In this document: positions 15,897 to 26,489 of the stretch, piece by piece
How positions within the stretch are numbered: the stretch's first letter is position 1
Layout of the letters: each line of letters starts with the position of its first letter
Source: Paraglomus occultum
Taxonomy: Eukaryota > Glomeromycota > Glomeromycetes > Paraglomerales > Paraglomeraceae
Length of the DNA: 26,489 nucleotides
Direction of reading: 5' to 3'
NCBI GenBank assembly: GCA_910592205.1
Contig: CAJVPJ010000386.1
Coordinates: 1 to 26,489, forward strand
The notes under the pieces: generated by a model
Database searches by the model: none
Told to the model about the DNA's origin: nothing
Seen by the model: only the letters and a program-made list of their open reading frames with translations
Translations under genes and position numbers: made by a program

Positions 15897-18763
15897 ATGT
15901 CGAACAAGGGAAAACATGTCACTCATATACTGCTGGCAGAATTTGACATTGACAAAGGTGCCTCGTTAACATACCAATATCCTGAAGAGACTGGTACAGA
16001 CGAGCAGTAAGTCCGACTTGTGAATTTCATTACAAATTAACCCATTCATCTAATCAATTAACCGTTCTGTAAAGTCTACTGGCAGAACTCATGCTTCCCG
16101 ACGGAGCACACTTACGAGCAGAAGACTGGACCGTATTCTTTTTGAATCAGACGATCCCAGATCCAGAAAAAATACAGACTGATGAGAAGCAAAAAAAGAA
16201 CAAGCCCCAATTGCTCTACGTGTTGAATTTGGTCAGGACGAAACACGATACCAGCGTACGAAGGTCAGATGATGGGAATTAATCATCATTAGATTTATTA
16301 TTTTTTCTTCTCGCTAATTAACATGGCGACATGTATTGCAGGGGGGCAATGGTTAAAGCAATGGCTATTTGTACAAAGCATCAATTTCTTCATATATACA
16401 AGGTCCGTTATTTACAATGTTACCAATTGTATAATGACATTCTTCTCCCATACTCATTAATTCATATAATTGCTTACATTCCGCAACTCCTGTAGCCAGT
16501 TCTATTATTAGCACTTGAAAAATATTTTCAAGATTCTTCTCGGGAAACGCTTGCAGCACTATATGAATCAGTCAACTCTATGGATGTTTCCAATATGCCA
16601 CATCTATCTGCTACAGAGAGGGCAATTCTTCGCGCATCAGAGAACAAAGACATGTTTGAAGAGAAATTTCTTCCGTTTGAGAATAATCAAGGCGAAAATG
16701 GGGCTAAAGGATCAGGCAATGCAGACAAATCAAGCACAGAAGCAGCCGACGAAGAGAGATTGGCGAAACTTAAACGCGGAACATATATAAATTTATCTTC
16801 AAGAGAATTGATGTCTAATCTCAACAGTAAGAATAAAGATAGGCACTTTTTCGAGACATCCGTCGTGTATAATGAAATTAAGTTGCCGATAAGAGTGCCA
16901 TTGACTGTCATGCCGGAAGAAGTTGGTGATGTGAGTATTATAATTGAGAGGAAAAAAAAGTATATGGTTTTGGTTATGGGACAGTGTCATCAAAAGCACG
17001 GGTTTTATGCGTAGTGTCATTCTGTTATAATCATATAGTATTAGTATTTATCGAAAGCTTTGAATTAGATAGTATTCGAATGTATGTGGCAATTAATTTC
17101 CTTTTTTTATATTCTGCAGTTCTCTCTCATTAAGCTTATTGCCACATTCCAAAACTCTTCACTAGTCAGTAACCACCAATACCATTCACACCTTGACACG
17201 AGCGGTAGTCAAACACATCCACTTATACTGCTACTTAATGCACTTCTAACGCAAAAACGGATCATTTTCCTCGGGCAAGGACGCCCATCTGGAGAAGTAG
17301 CTAATTACGTACTAGCAGCCTGTGCAATGGGGAGTGGAGGTGGAGGTGTACTTCGAGGATTCACCGAACGTGCATTTCCGTATACGAATCTAACACAAGT
17401 GGATGAATTGTTGAAAGTGTAAGTTTGGAGGATGCGGGCGGCGTAAGTGTGGATTGTTTTGGGGGGAAGGAGAGGGTGGAGGAGAGGATAGGGGGGGAAG
17501 GGGGGGGGCTATTTAAAAATATATTAATTTTTGATAATCACTTATAGACCGGGGTTTATTGCTGGCGTAACAAATCGTATTTTTGAAGATCATAGTTCTT
17601 GGTGGGATGTATTATATAATATAGAGACGGGTAAAATAACTGTAAGCAAGGATATCGCAATGCCGACAGATGAGGATGATGCAGATGATCGTAGCGAGGA
17701 CATAAAAAGTCCGTCTTCAGGAAAGGGAGAATCGGGCAAAGACAAATGGGATAATTCGGATAATGAGTTTATTAATGAGGTAAGTCAGCATATAATTGTG
17801 CATTGTTTAGTGTTGAACAAAAAGCATGCTAATTGCCGTGATTCTTGTTTTCAAGGTTATTCATAATATCAACCATCACTATGGAGAAATGGCCATTCGG
17901 GCAAAGTTTCAAGAATACGTACAACGTTTTGTTCGGTTAGCGGCTGTATATGAAGCAGAGGTCATAGGATCGACTACGATTGGAATGGCACAGGCGATTG
18001 ACAGCAAATATGCTTCTCTTGGGACTGGCCTCGCGTTTCCTGATGAAACTTGCAAACAGCGTGAAATGGCTGCTAATATTAATAGGATTAAGGGATGGAG
18101 GAAAAGCATATCATACAAGTATTACGAACAGGTAAATGATAGATACGTTGGGAAAAGAAAGAAGAACCACATTTGATTTTTGCAGTATCTTCTGACGCGT
18201 AGATTTTTTACGAATAGGACTTTAAGGACTATTTAAAGAACAGATGTATTAAGGCATTCGATGTCTATCACCAAGTGGCGAAATTGAAAACATTAAAAAA
18301 TATGCCCGAAGAAGACGTTGAGACTCTGTACAAAGCTTTTGTTGACAATATTGTAACGGATGACCAGATCATCGAAGTAAGTCAAACGAACTTTATAGCT
18401 GGTGAATTTGGAACGCGTCTTAATAATGTATGTCGTTATTAGTTCTTATCTTACCTGCCCCAGAACCAAGGTGGACTCTTTCCAGTAGGTTTAGGTCTAT
18501 TTTATCCACGTGAGAGCGTCCGTGCTTACACTGTTGAATTGTTCAAGAGGATAAGTGCACACACTGTAAGTTGATAACTGTATTATTTTCATTTACACTA
18601 CATGCTGGCAAGTCTGACTATTTACTTCATTCGTATTCCCTAATAGACGGGTGTCAAGTTTGTCCAGAGTCTTAATTACTTTCAGAAATTCGCTTTCGAA
18701 CGACAATTAGCATCCTTATCAGACACATCCGATGCCAACTCGCGCGCCACTGAGCAACAATAA
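15897..18763 (+). CDS. Afi1/MesA-type polarity protein (DENN-related SPA domain)
   Basis: Ten exons (15897-16006, 16075-16263, 16342-16402, 16496-16930, 17120-17418, 17548-17779, 17856-18131, 18218-18376, 18443-18565, 18647-18763) join in phase to 666 residues. The N-terminus has the Arf3-docking Afi1 domain: [40 protein letters not shown], and [17 protein letters not shown] near residue 120. The centre has the stabilisation-of-polarity-axis region: [31 protein letters not shown], and [20 protein letters not shown] near residue 366-385. A disordered acidic insert ([11 protein letters not shown]) lies near 410-435. The C-terminus is helical, with [20 protein letters not shown]. In budding yeast Afi1 links Arf3 to cell polarity, and Aspergillus MesA is needed for stable hyphal polarity; it likely acts at the hyphal tip plasma membrane. 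Exon 4 starts at 16496, since the later AG breaks phase. Confidence 0.9.
17461..17508 (+). other. G-rich tract with G-quadruplex potential in an intron
   Basis: Runs of six, three, seven and nine G lie on the coding strand inside intron 5 (17419-17547) of the Afi1/MesA gene. The last two runs, split by two A residues (17491-17508), can alone supply four G-triplets. The RNA would carry the same strand, so an RNA quadruplex is possible. The other introns of this gene show nothing similar. Confidence 0.6.
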
Positions 18764-20947
18764 CAATACTGTACCATACATAGAAAATATAGACCGAATA
18801 TTTCGTGCATTGGGATGAAACATTGGTAATTTATTGGGTTTGCGAAAGTGAGTGGCTATAGAGTTAATGCATGCGTGTGTTTAATTAATCAAAAGTGGCA
18901 CATCGAAGTGTACTGTATTCACCAACAATGGACTTTGAACAAGATTTATAATTACGTAATAAAAAGTTTTATTGTAATTTAAGTTGGGAGGTCAAATATT
19001 TAGCCCAATACACCTAAATCCAGCGAGCAACTCTACGAGATTTAAGGAAGTGATTCTGTATATCTTCACATGAATGCTTTGTATATTTACAACCATTCCA
19101 ATTAAATTTGCCACAAAATTTCAATGACCAATATATAAAGGAGAGCCAATTAACCCACACATCAACTAATACCACTGATAGTACAGACATCAAAATTCTT
19201 TATCTAACCTTGACTAAATAGGGTTCATGTCAAACAGACATACTTGAATTGGGGCCAACGTATTGACATCTCAATAATAAAATGTTTCTTACAAACGCGA
19301 AGTTTTTCTGTAGTCAGCCTGAGGAGGGCAATGCCCCCAATCCTGTTCTCCCGACATACCGAATCTTTGCTCAGCGTAATTTGGCTTAGCCAACCATAAG
19401 CAATTATCATCTGAATACGGTAGTCGACATACTTTCAGTTGCAAAAGTTGTTGAGCAAAGTGTTTGTAAATGCACAGCGAAAAAACTCCCGATGTTTATG
19501 TTATCCGTCCCAGCGTATTCACGACAAACCAACTGCGTGCTTGCTGCATTTGAAACTTTTCACACTTTAGAAAAATTAGTACGCGTTTTCTTCTAAGCAG
19601 TTATTTCTTCACCGTTTATTGCTTTCAACTGAGCCATTAAAACACAGTAGGTACGCGGTTTTGTTTTTTGTTGAGCAGGACAACAGTATTTTAAAATACA
19701 GTCAAGACTGGATAACGATATCTCTAACGATGAAATTTGTCATTTCCAAAACATTCTTATTTAATTCCTGTTTATACTGGTTATTACGTATACAATTGTC
19801 GAAATATATTAACTAGCGCAGCAAAGCACGCAAGATGAGACAACTTCACTATTTATGATTGTTCCGAAAGTTACGTAGTGTCTGATTATCGAATTTCTTC
19901 GCGAACGTATGTAGACATAGGTCTCGATTTTCAAATTCGGTTATGCTTGTTCGATAAGAACTGCACTACGAATATTTTAATAGAGAAGGCAATTGTGATT
20001 AATATACAAAAACCTCATAATGAAGATATCAACATGGGACTGCAGGATTACACGGAGAAACTAAGAGTTGATAAACGTATTCCCTAAATAGGGCATAATT
20101 ACAATTCAAGAGCGAGAATTGCTTCGACACTTTTTTTTTATTATGGAAAAGCTTACTCCACAAATATGTCACAGCTGATGACTGTAATTAATTTCATAAC
20201 AAAAAGATAAACTATCCTACTCACTTCGCCTTGGCATTTCAACCGTCATAGTGGACTAGAAAACATACTGATCATGAAGCACTAGCGATATAAACATCTT
20301 GTATCGAATTTCGATAACAGTACACGCATAATATTTATAGAGACCTGTCAGTGTGTGATGTAACACAAATAATAATAAACGTTGATTCTCATAATGTCAT
20401 CCGTTGATTCACAATAGTGATCAAACGGACGTCCAGCCTAAGAGGTTCACGTGTACTCGACCAAGGCATACTGAGTCAGGAGACGAAGCGTATTTTCAAT
20501 AGCAAACGAATTCTCGTCCAATTTCTGAAGATTGATTCATAATATTACTTTTTGTCGTTGGATAAAGAAACCGAAAGTCATGATCACTCACATTCCGTCG
20601 TAGAGCAATTAGCTGTGCTGATTAATATCCCTGGTTTTCATCCTTGTGTAATTAGAGTCTATTACCATCGCATTCCACTTGTAAACGTGTTCAAGCAACG
20701 TAGAGCATGACAAACCAGACTTTGAATTCTCAAAAACGCATTTAGTCCATTTTCGATTACAGCTCCCGTAATGAGGAATAACTTTTTCACGCGAATGGTA
20801 ATATTTCGCAGTGTACCGACGTAGCACAAACGCGGCTTCGAGAAATATAATACCAATTTTAAATAATAAGTAATACTAATACTAAATTGTTCAAATTAAA
20901 TTAATCAAGCATTCGATAAATTCTTATTCTCTTAACCCGTCGCAACA
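18764..20947. other. Long intergenic region, no gene seen
   Basis: About 2.2 kb of AT-rich DNA. Frames of 60-72 codons (19225-19410, 19619-19816, 19878-20087, 20609-20856) lack ATG context, conserved motifs or splice partners. Small palindromes occur, for example TTGGC-TTA-GCCAA near 19380 and GGGC-AAT-GCCC near 19327. I see no transposon ends or tRNA. Confidence 0.5.
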
Positions 20948-21190
20948 ATGAATAATAAAAGTATGATTAGTAAGAACCCGATAAAACCTGAAGAACAGTT
21001 CCTACAGTCGAAAGCGGGTGAAGCAGTTCCACGCCAAGTACGTAAAGTTTCATTTCGAGTTACAAATTTCTTTGATAATGTAATATCGCTCTTTATTATT
21101 ATTGACAAAATATTTTTCTCAAAGGCATCGACCCAAGCACGCATCAAACTTGACGCCACTCAAAGAATAATGTCCAAAAGTTCTTATTAA
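20948..21190 (+). CDS. Possible small two-exon protein, 51 residues
   Basis: An ATG in good context (CAACAATGA) opens a 30-codon exon ending at a GTACGT donor (21037/21038). An 87-nt T-rich intron ends in TTTTTCTCAAAG (21124), and a 22-codon exon follows in phase to a TAA. The product would be a basic 51-residue protein with KPEEQFLQSKAGEAVPRQ and a C-terminus QRIMSKSSY; no family recognised. The intron is also free of stops, so an unspliced 80-residue form is possible. The opposite strand has a 75-codon frame ending in a membrane-like stretch (20932-21159), so the call is tentative. Confidence 0.3.
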   Translation: MNNKSMISKNPIKPEEQFLQSKAGEAVPRQVRKVSFRVTNFFDNVISLFIIIDKIFFSKASTQARIKLDATQRIMSKSSY

Positions 21191-21444
21191 ACTTATTTTG
21201 ACCTAATTCCACAAAAACCTATGGGCAATAAAGGGTAAATCAACGTATTCTACAAAAAAAAACGAATTAATTTGATTAGTGACTTTTTGTTGATTATTCG
21301 ATAATCTATTCCGCGAATTTATGTTCTGGTTTAAAAGCTATATTGAAAGAGTGAAAATAATAATAATAATTGATTATTAAATTTTTATTTGTATCGATAT
21401 AATTTTTGTAACATTAATGTACCTCAACTGAGAAATAATTCTCT
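21191..21444. other. AT-rich 3' flank of the methyltransferase gene
   Basis: This includes a short AATAAT repeat near 21357-21370 and no frame of note. Confidence 0.4.
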
Positions 21445-23161
21445 TTATTTTCCGCCATTATTGTACATTTTGGATTTGGAGGTGCCAATCTCGCCGCGGC
21501 AGTTCTCTACTCCACAAAAGCAAGGTTGACAATTTGCACCATCACACGCTTCAAACTGGTAGTCATATGATAATTCAGCGCCAGGCGGTATATTCTGTGA
21601 TGCAAAGACGCCTACATACTGTTCTCCGCACGGTGCCAGCCTTACAAAAAGCGTAAATTATAAAAACACGTTAATACATATTTCATCACAATGGTAACTG
21701 TCTCGACCTCAAGAGTGAAAATTTGGTTACCGTTCGCTTACCACTTCTCGATATGACAATTGGGAGCACAACTATGGTTTATATATCTGGCATCTGTTCC
21801 TTTCTCAGACGCATCCAGCACCTCACCATTGTTGTATTCAAGAAAGTACAGGTTTTTCCGATTCGGCCGAGACTTCATCCGAGCAAAGCATGATTCTCTT
21901 GACAATACTTCGCCTCTGTATTCGATTATAAATTGACCCTTCCGAATAGGTTCTACCGTCATCAATCCAAATCCACGATCACCGGTCTTGGCGAAAGTGA
22001 TAATCAATAGTCAACGGACAAGGGCAGTGATAGACATAAACACGTAACAGTTAGACGCTCATAAAAGAAGTAATCATCAAAACAAATCGACTAGTTTGTC
22101 AAACTAACCCAGATTACTTTTAATCCTTGGACGCTCTGACCCTTCTGAAACCGTTGATTGGAACATAATTCATCACATGGGCAATACTTGGGAGAGCATT
22201 CATAATACATTATTCTACAAACAGGATAACTCATCAATGAAGAAGTTTTACAAGCAATTCTCCCGACGAGACAATAGAGTACCAACCTATTTAAACAATT
22301 TTTTCCACAACCCATACTGCCATCAGCAGGCGGTTTACACTGGCAAATTGGTGGCTTGCTAGCTTTCTTTCTTTTGCGTTCTTTAAATATATCTAAACGA
22401 GACAAGGATTACATTACAAGACAATATTCAACGATAAGTCTCAAAGAGTTGGATGCGTAAGTACTCTTACTTGATCTAATCTTAATATATGGCGATGGTC
22501 TCTTCTCTCTATGAATCAACCCTCTATGATAAGCAGCAACGATATCCCACGGCATATCAAAATCTTGCTCTTTATTAGCCAAATATTCGCCAAAATAAAT
22601 GGGCAATGGCATTAACGGCTTTTTCCTGCCATCCCTGTCGAGTCTACGTTTACGCTTTCTTGCGAATCGTCCAGAGGACCTCAACTCATCTATTTTCAGG
22701 TCTATCGAATATAGTCCACAGGTTAGGTATTGTTTGCCAGCACCGGGATATTCAGGTTGAGCCTGATGCAATAGAAAGGCGTCATCATTTTCGCTTTCTT
22801 CCTCCTCTTCGACTTCCTCTTCATCGGACGAATCCTCACTATCTTGACAGAGTTCTGGTTTTTTGACATGCTGGTTTTCAGATTTCGCCTTGTCTGAGGG
22901 TTGTTCAATCTTTTTTAACACCGCAGAATTAATTAAAGAAGCTCCTTGTGAACATTTAACCCTTTGTGAAGAAGCCTCCTATAAAGTGGGGGGGAAAAGA
23001 GAAAGAAAAAGCGAATATTTCATGTAGTTTAAATCGGAAAAGTAGGAATTGGCATATCAACTTACTAGCAATCACGAAAACAAGCCACTCACCATAGACT
23101 TTAGGCACTTACGCGCCACTGATCTTGTTCTATATATATGCGCTTGAGTTTGCAATGTCAT
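21445..23161 (-). CDS. ASH1-like histone H3K36 methyltransferase (AWS-SET-post-SET)
   Basis: Six exons in transcript order (23161-23093, 22978-22471, 22392-22287, 22214-22109, 21986-21742, 21640-21445) keep phase and give 409 residues. An acidic segment (residues about 50-75) and a region with LPIYFGEYLANKEQDFDMPW and SPYIKIR precede the Cys-rich AWS domain (about 209-255; CQCKPP, GCGKNCLNR, CSPKYCPCDELCSNQRF). The SET domain starts at TGDRGFG (264-270), then has QFIIEYRGEV, the S-adenosylmethionine/lysine-channel motif NHSC (333-336) and catalytic Tyr in YDY (370-372). The post-SET CFCGVENCRGEIG supplies Cys385, 387 and 392 for zinc. All catalytic features are intact. AWS-SET proteins of the ASH1/NSD/SET2 group methylate H3 lysine 36 in the nucleus; the motif before AWS favours ASH1. 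Bromodomain, PHD and BAH modules of animal ASH1L are missing. The short first exon is supported by phase but has no conserved sequence. Confidence 0.88.
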
Positions 23162-23718
23162 CTTGCTGTCTTGTCTGATGATAACAATGATTCATATGAG
23201 CTTCCGTGGGGAAGATTCACAAGGTGACGTTGACGCAGTCGTAATCACGGTTCCCTGAGAAGAGCATCGACTCCCCTCCTTCAGGAAGTTGGTATCCCAT
23301 TTCCGCTTTCCTCCTGTGTATGATGCGCGTGGCTTATTTCGCAATCACACGCGTGCTCTATGACCACATACGCGCGCCAAACCTGCCTAACGCGTATCGT
23401 TATATGCATAGTGCGCAAAACAGCAAGGTTGGCAACCTGTCCCGTATTGGTATTAATGCGTGACAAACCGGGGTAATACCCACGGTGATTTTCAGGGGTC
23501 ACAGGTCAGCTGAATGAGAATGTTGCCGGGTGAAATGAATTTACAGATTTATTTACCAAAAATTAGGGAAACCCCAAGATTATCATTATTAAATTAAAAG
23601 TTATCAGCACATATTTAATATTTACTAAAAAAATTTTTATAATTTAATTTTGTTGTCGCTAACGGAAACCCAATGTTTGCACGTTTGACTATCATACTAT
23701 CTATTCGCAAATTTTCAA
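23162..23718. promoter_or_regulatory. ASH1 upstream region with two MCB-like boxes
   Basis: The part at 23170-23520 is richer in G+C than other spacers and lies directly upstream of the methyltransferase. It holds two ACGCGT hexamers (23349-23354 and 23390-23395) and TGACGTTGACG (near 23224-23234), which resembles tandem CRE half-sites. A minus-strand 73-codon frame (23281-23502) has no motif and I reject it. The right end is the PIG-S 3' flank. Confidence 0.4.
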
Positions 23719-26037
23719 TTACTTTTTCTTTCTCGCTTCTCGTAATAAAGTAATCAATAGTGGCACTGACACAGGCACAAACAATGGCATGTATATCGCA
23801 TACTTGTGTTCGTCAGGGAAATAGAGCATGGATACCATGGTCGGGTCAAAGAATGCAGATTCTGATCTCTCGAGCGCCTGCTTGGCGTGGTTCAACGCGG
23901 CAACATAGTGCATTGTACGAAGGTTCTCGCAAGCCTATGAATGAAGAAAAAGTATAAGTAATCGGACATGAATCGTACCATTTAATCCTTGAAACTGATC
24001 TTACCTCTTTAAGACTATCTAGTGCTTGCAACACCTGCACATTCAATTGATCAGTCAATCGTCTTGTTAAATTGACACTAGAACATTACTATAAAGCGTG
24101 TGGGCGTACCTCAGTTTGGATGTGGTCCAGCACCACCATATTAGGAATCTCGCTCACTAGCTGAGACAGGGATTTCAGAGTAGATATTGCAGCAACGATG
24201 TTTTCGGCCGTGCGACGACGGATCAAATTATCCAACTCCCATGCTGTTATGGCCGTACTTGGGGGAGGTGCATATCTGACTTTTGCAGATAATTCCTACG
24301 AAAAAAAAAATACGCTGTCTTAATATCTGCAAAAAAAAAAAAAGACGAAAGAATATTGTGGAATGAGATTCACCTTGTCGTCCGAGGTAAACTTTCTCAC
24401 GCCTAATAACCCACGTAGTTGTGATATAAATATTTCTATTATGGGTTTTAATTTTTCGACTGTAAGTGTGTACGAATTGTTGCTTGTTTGAAAGTTGTTT
24501 ATAACAATGCCTCCCCAACGAGGTATAAGAAATGCATTATTATCGATAGGATGACCTATAAATCGTTTCAAAGTGAGTTAGCATGTGGCCCACTTAATTT
24601 TGTAACAGAAACGACTATGGCCTAACCTTTGGAATTGTGAATACGTAGAGGGCTTTGATTTGCTTCTGGGATATACAAAATCATGTTGAGAGTTGGATAT
24701 GAAGACACGGCAGATGCTATGATATTTTGATAAAAAGCAGATTTGATTAAATGAGGTTCATTCACATAATTTTAGTACATCATTAAACAAAAACCGTCTA
24801 CCAGAGCAACAAGTTCTCTCATTCCATCATTCTCGTCCAAAAACACACTGACTCACCTAAATTCCATTCCGCAGAATTAACAAAATGTGGTAACATTTCC
24901 GGTCTCAAATAGTAATAGCCTTCATTCTCGTTTTTCTCTGGAGTAACAGTCAGCTGAGCATAATACTGTACTTGCGAATCAACCGTAACCTCCGAGAGAA
25001 TTTTCAATTCATCCAAAAACGGTTTTAAATACATGTTTACAGCTTCTTCAATGTTCCAATCGACAAGCAAAGTTGATGGACACGCATTCATCAGGCTGAA
25101 TGTTATTTGATAACGTGGAGAGTACTTCATCGCGCGCATGTTATCAATATTAGGCTTTTCTTCGGATGACGGAGGTTTGAAAAGAGCCGAGAGCAGTAAA
25201 TATTCGGAATGGAAGAAGGAGACGAGGAGAGACGGTAAAATCTTGGTTATCGCGGCTGGTATCGTTTTCGTTCACATAATATTAAAACAGATGTAAAAGT
25301 GAGAGAAAAAGAAAATGGGGAAATAAGTGAATCGTAGAGAAAAAGAAGAAACTTTTGAACTCTGGTTCCAAAGTAACGGGTGTTATACAAAATTCTCAAG
25401 ACATTACTCTCGTTCCAATCTTTACGATTAATCTGTACAAATGCGCGTCTACTGTTTCCCAAATCAACTCGCATATCACCACTTCCCGGAGAAATATAAA
25501 ATTCGTATCTTCCGTTGACCTCTTCCATCGGATTCCCGAGTGAATCAACATCGATCTCGTTCTCTCTCCCGACGATTTTATCCGATTGTTCCCACTTTAC
25601 GCTATCGACAGTAACAGACAACTGTGTAACCAATCCATCCACTTCTGCGTCTCGAGAGAACTGTTTGTTAAATGCGCGTTCAAGATTTCTCGACAGCTGC
25701 TCAAGTTCTATTGGTGTCTCGTCCTCTTCGGCAAAGTAAAAGATAAAATGTAGTGGAAATACAAGATTCGAAGTCTAAAGGTAGATCAAACAAACTTGGT
25801 TTTGTTAAATATTCTCGACGAGTGCGCCTGAGCAATCTCGGCCCAATCAGCTACATTACAACCCCCACACCTTTACTTATTCACCTCCCACCGAGACCAT
25901 TGCTCTATTTCAGTGAACGGCAGTTGTGCTCTGTATACTTCAGTCGTTTTCCACCATAATGGCAGACCGATTAATATCACTGCCCAGAAAGAGGCTATTA
26001 TTAGACGACGTGTTCGATCAGTGTCTGTTTGCGACAT
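23719..26037 (-). CDS. GPI17: GPI transamidase subunit PIG-S/Gpi17
   Basis: Eight exons in transcript order (26037-25885, 25774-25378, 25255-24857, 24716-24627, 24555-24374, 24295-24110, 24034-24005, 23934-23719) sum to 550 residues, close to the human protein. An N-terminal membrane anchor ([18 protein letters not shown]) is followed by the family strings [62 protein letters not shown] and [15 protein letters not shown]. The C-terminus has [20 protein letters not shown], then a second anchor ([16 protein letters not shown]) and a basic ARKKK tail. PIG-S is a non-catalytic subunit of the ER complex that attaches glycosylphosphatidylinositol to proteins; most of it lies in the lumen. The intron 2 donor (GTTACT, 25377) is weak but is the only phase-compatible choice seen. 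An ATG 20 codons upstream (26097) is possible; I prefer the one that gives the family's usual short cytosolic N-terminus. Confidence 0.93.
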
Positions 26038-26222
26038 TGGGTAATTTCGCACTATTAAAAAGTCTCTAGCATGATGTTCAAGTACAGTCGACGTCACCTC
26101 CTATACAGTCACGTTGGCTTATAGTCACAATTTGATTCGGTCCCGGTTTTTTTCATAATGATTTTCCTCACATCATAGTGATAGTCACAGTCACCCGATT
26201 TTGGATCCCCGTCACTATTACT
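26038..26222. promoter_or_regulatory. Very short divergent promoter
   Basis: Only 185 bases separate the PIG-S start (-) from the kinase-like start (+). A CRE-like GACGTCAC (26089-26096) and direct repeats of ATAGTCACA/ATAGTGATAGTCACAGTCAC type (about 26121-26193) lie in it. Shared regulation is inferred from spacing only. Confidence 0.4.
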
Positions 26223-26489
26223 ATGTCGTCGTTTGCTAATAATCCAGCCATTGCCAACTTGGTTGAATCCTCCTTAAGACGGGAATGGATACCTTACGAG
26301 GAAATCAAAAACGTAAAGCCGACTCAAATTGACAACGTTTACTACGCTATTCGTGATGATGAGACGACGATAACGCTAGTATTACTTGGAAGTAGCGAAG
26401 AATGCACAGCAGCACTTGTGAGTGAGTTTGCTAGAATATACTCACTTCCAACACACAAGTACAATAACAATGACAATAACTTTAGACGA
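26223..26489 (+). CDS. Kinase-like N-lobe protein, 3' truncated (right copy)
   Basis: Eighty-nine codons are open from the ATG to the window end. After NPAIANLVESS comes REWIPYEEIKNVKPTQ, then NVYYAIRDDETTITLVLLGS, then SEECTAALVSEFARIYSLP. Laid against a protein-kinase N-lobe of the arbuscular-mycorrhizal type, WIPYxxxxN(I/V) starts strand 1, VYYAI matches strand 2, ITLVLL sits where the VALK strand should be, and the Glu of VSEF fits the helix C glutamate. There is no GxGxxG loop, and the VAIK lysine position is Val, so an N-lobe of this kind would be a pseudokinase. This reading is inference; the C-lobe lies outside the window. The copy is intact, unlike its paralogue at 1-276. Confidence 0.5.
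   Translation, partial: MSSFANNPAIANLVESSLRREWIPYEEIKNVKPTQIDNVYYAIRDDETTITLVLLGSSEECTAALVSEFARIYSLPTHKYNNNDNNFRR

Noticed and set aside
16365-17020. Minus-strand frames of 64-74 codons
   Set aside because: They lie opposite conserved exons of the Afi1/MesA gene and lack their own signals.
19878-20087. 69-codon plus-strand frame
   Set aside because: It has no ATG start, no recognisable motif and no splice partner.
22606-22866. 86-codon plus-strand frame
   Set aside because: It is antisense to the second exon of the ASH1-like gene, which has conserved motifs.
23281-23502. 73-codon minus-strand frame in the ASH1 promoter
   Set aside because: Its composition follows the local G+C rise and there is no motif or splice link to neighbours.
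24301-24343. Two poly-A runs on the plus strand, considered as retroposon tails
   Set aside because: They lie within a PIG-S intron, and at least one serves as the pyrimidine tract on the minus strand.

Overview
The window looks like nuclear DNA of a filamentous or early-diverging fungus. Seven protein genes are clear, and six of them are split by short spliceosomal introns (31 introns, mostly 66-150 nt, with GTAAGT-, GTATGT- or GTGAGT-like donors). The products are typical fungal housekeeping and regulatory proteins: Whi2, an Afi1/MesA-type polarity protein, a fungal forkhead factor and a compact ASH1-type methyltransferase. Intergenic DNA is AT-rich. Two fragments at the window ends resemble the large kinase-like family of arbuscular mycorrhizal fungi, so Mucoromycota, perhaps Glomeromycotina, is my inference. 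I see no rRNA, tRNA, CRISPR array, transposase or virus gene.

Layout. 1-276 (-): frameshifted kinase-like fragment. 277-3567: mostly non-coding, with several hairpins and one doubtful coding fragment near 2.0-2.3 kb. 3568-5512 (+): PLP-dependent ACC-synthase-like aminotransferase, 5 exons. 5967-7932 (-): unassigned coiled-coil protein, about 9 exons, with one unresolved junction. 8371-10179 (+): forkhead transcription factor, essentially intronless. 11351-12387 (-): Whi2-like BTB stress regulator, 2 exons. 12388-14247: non-coding, with a dense cluster of hairpins. 14248-15644 (+): phosducin-like TXNDC9/Plp1, 6 exons. 15897-18763 (+): Afi1/MesA polarity protein, 10 exons. 18764-21444: nearly empty, with one possible 51-residue gene. 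21445-23161 (-): ASH1-like histone H3K36 methyltransferase, 6 exons. 23719-26037 (-): PIG-S/Gpi17, 8 exons including a 30-nt microexon. 26223-26489 (+): an intact but truncated paralogue of the left-end fragment.

The genes do not form one pathway. Links that can be argued are regulatory. The coiled-coil gene and the forkhead gene share a divergent promoter carrying an MCB-like and a CRE-like box side by side. The ASH1 promoter has two further MCB-like ACGCGT boxes. PIG-S and the right-hand kinase-like gene share a very short (185 bp) divergent promoter. Every exon model with in-phase junctions was assembled by eye from reading frame, splice signals and family conservation, and sums to a whole number of codons. 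Gene names rest on recognised motifs, not on a database search.
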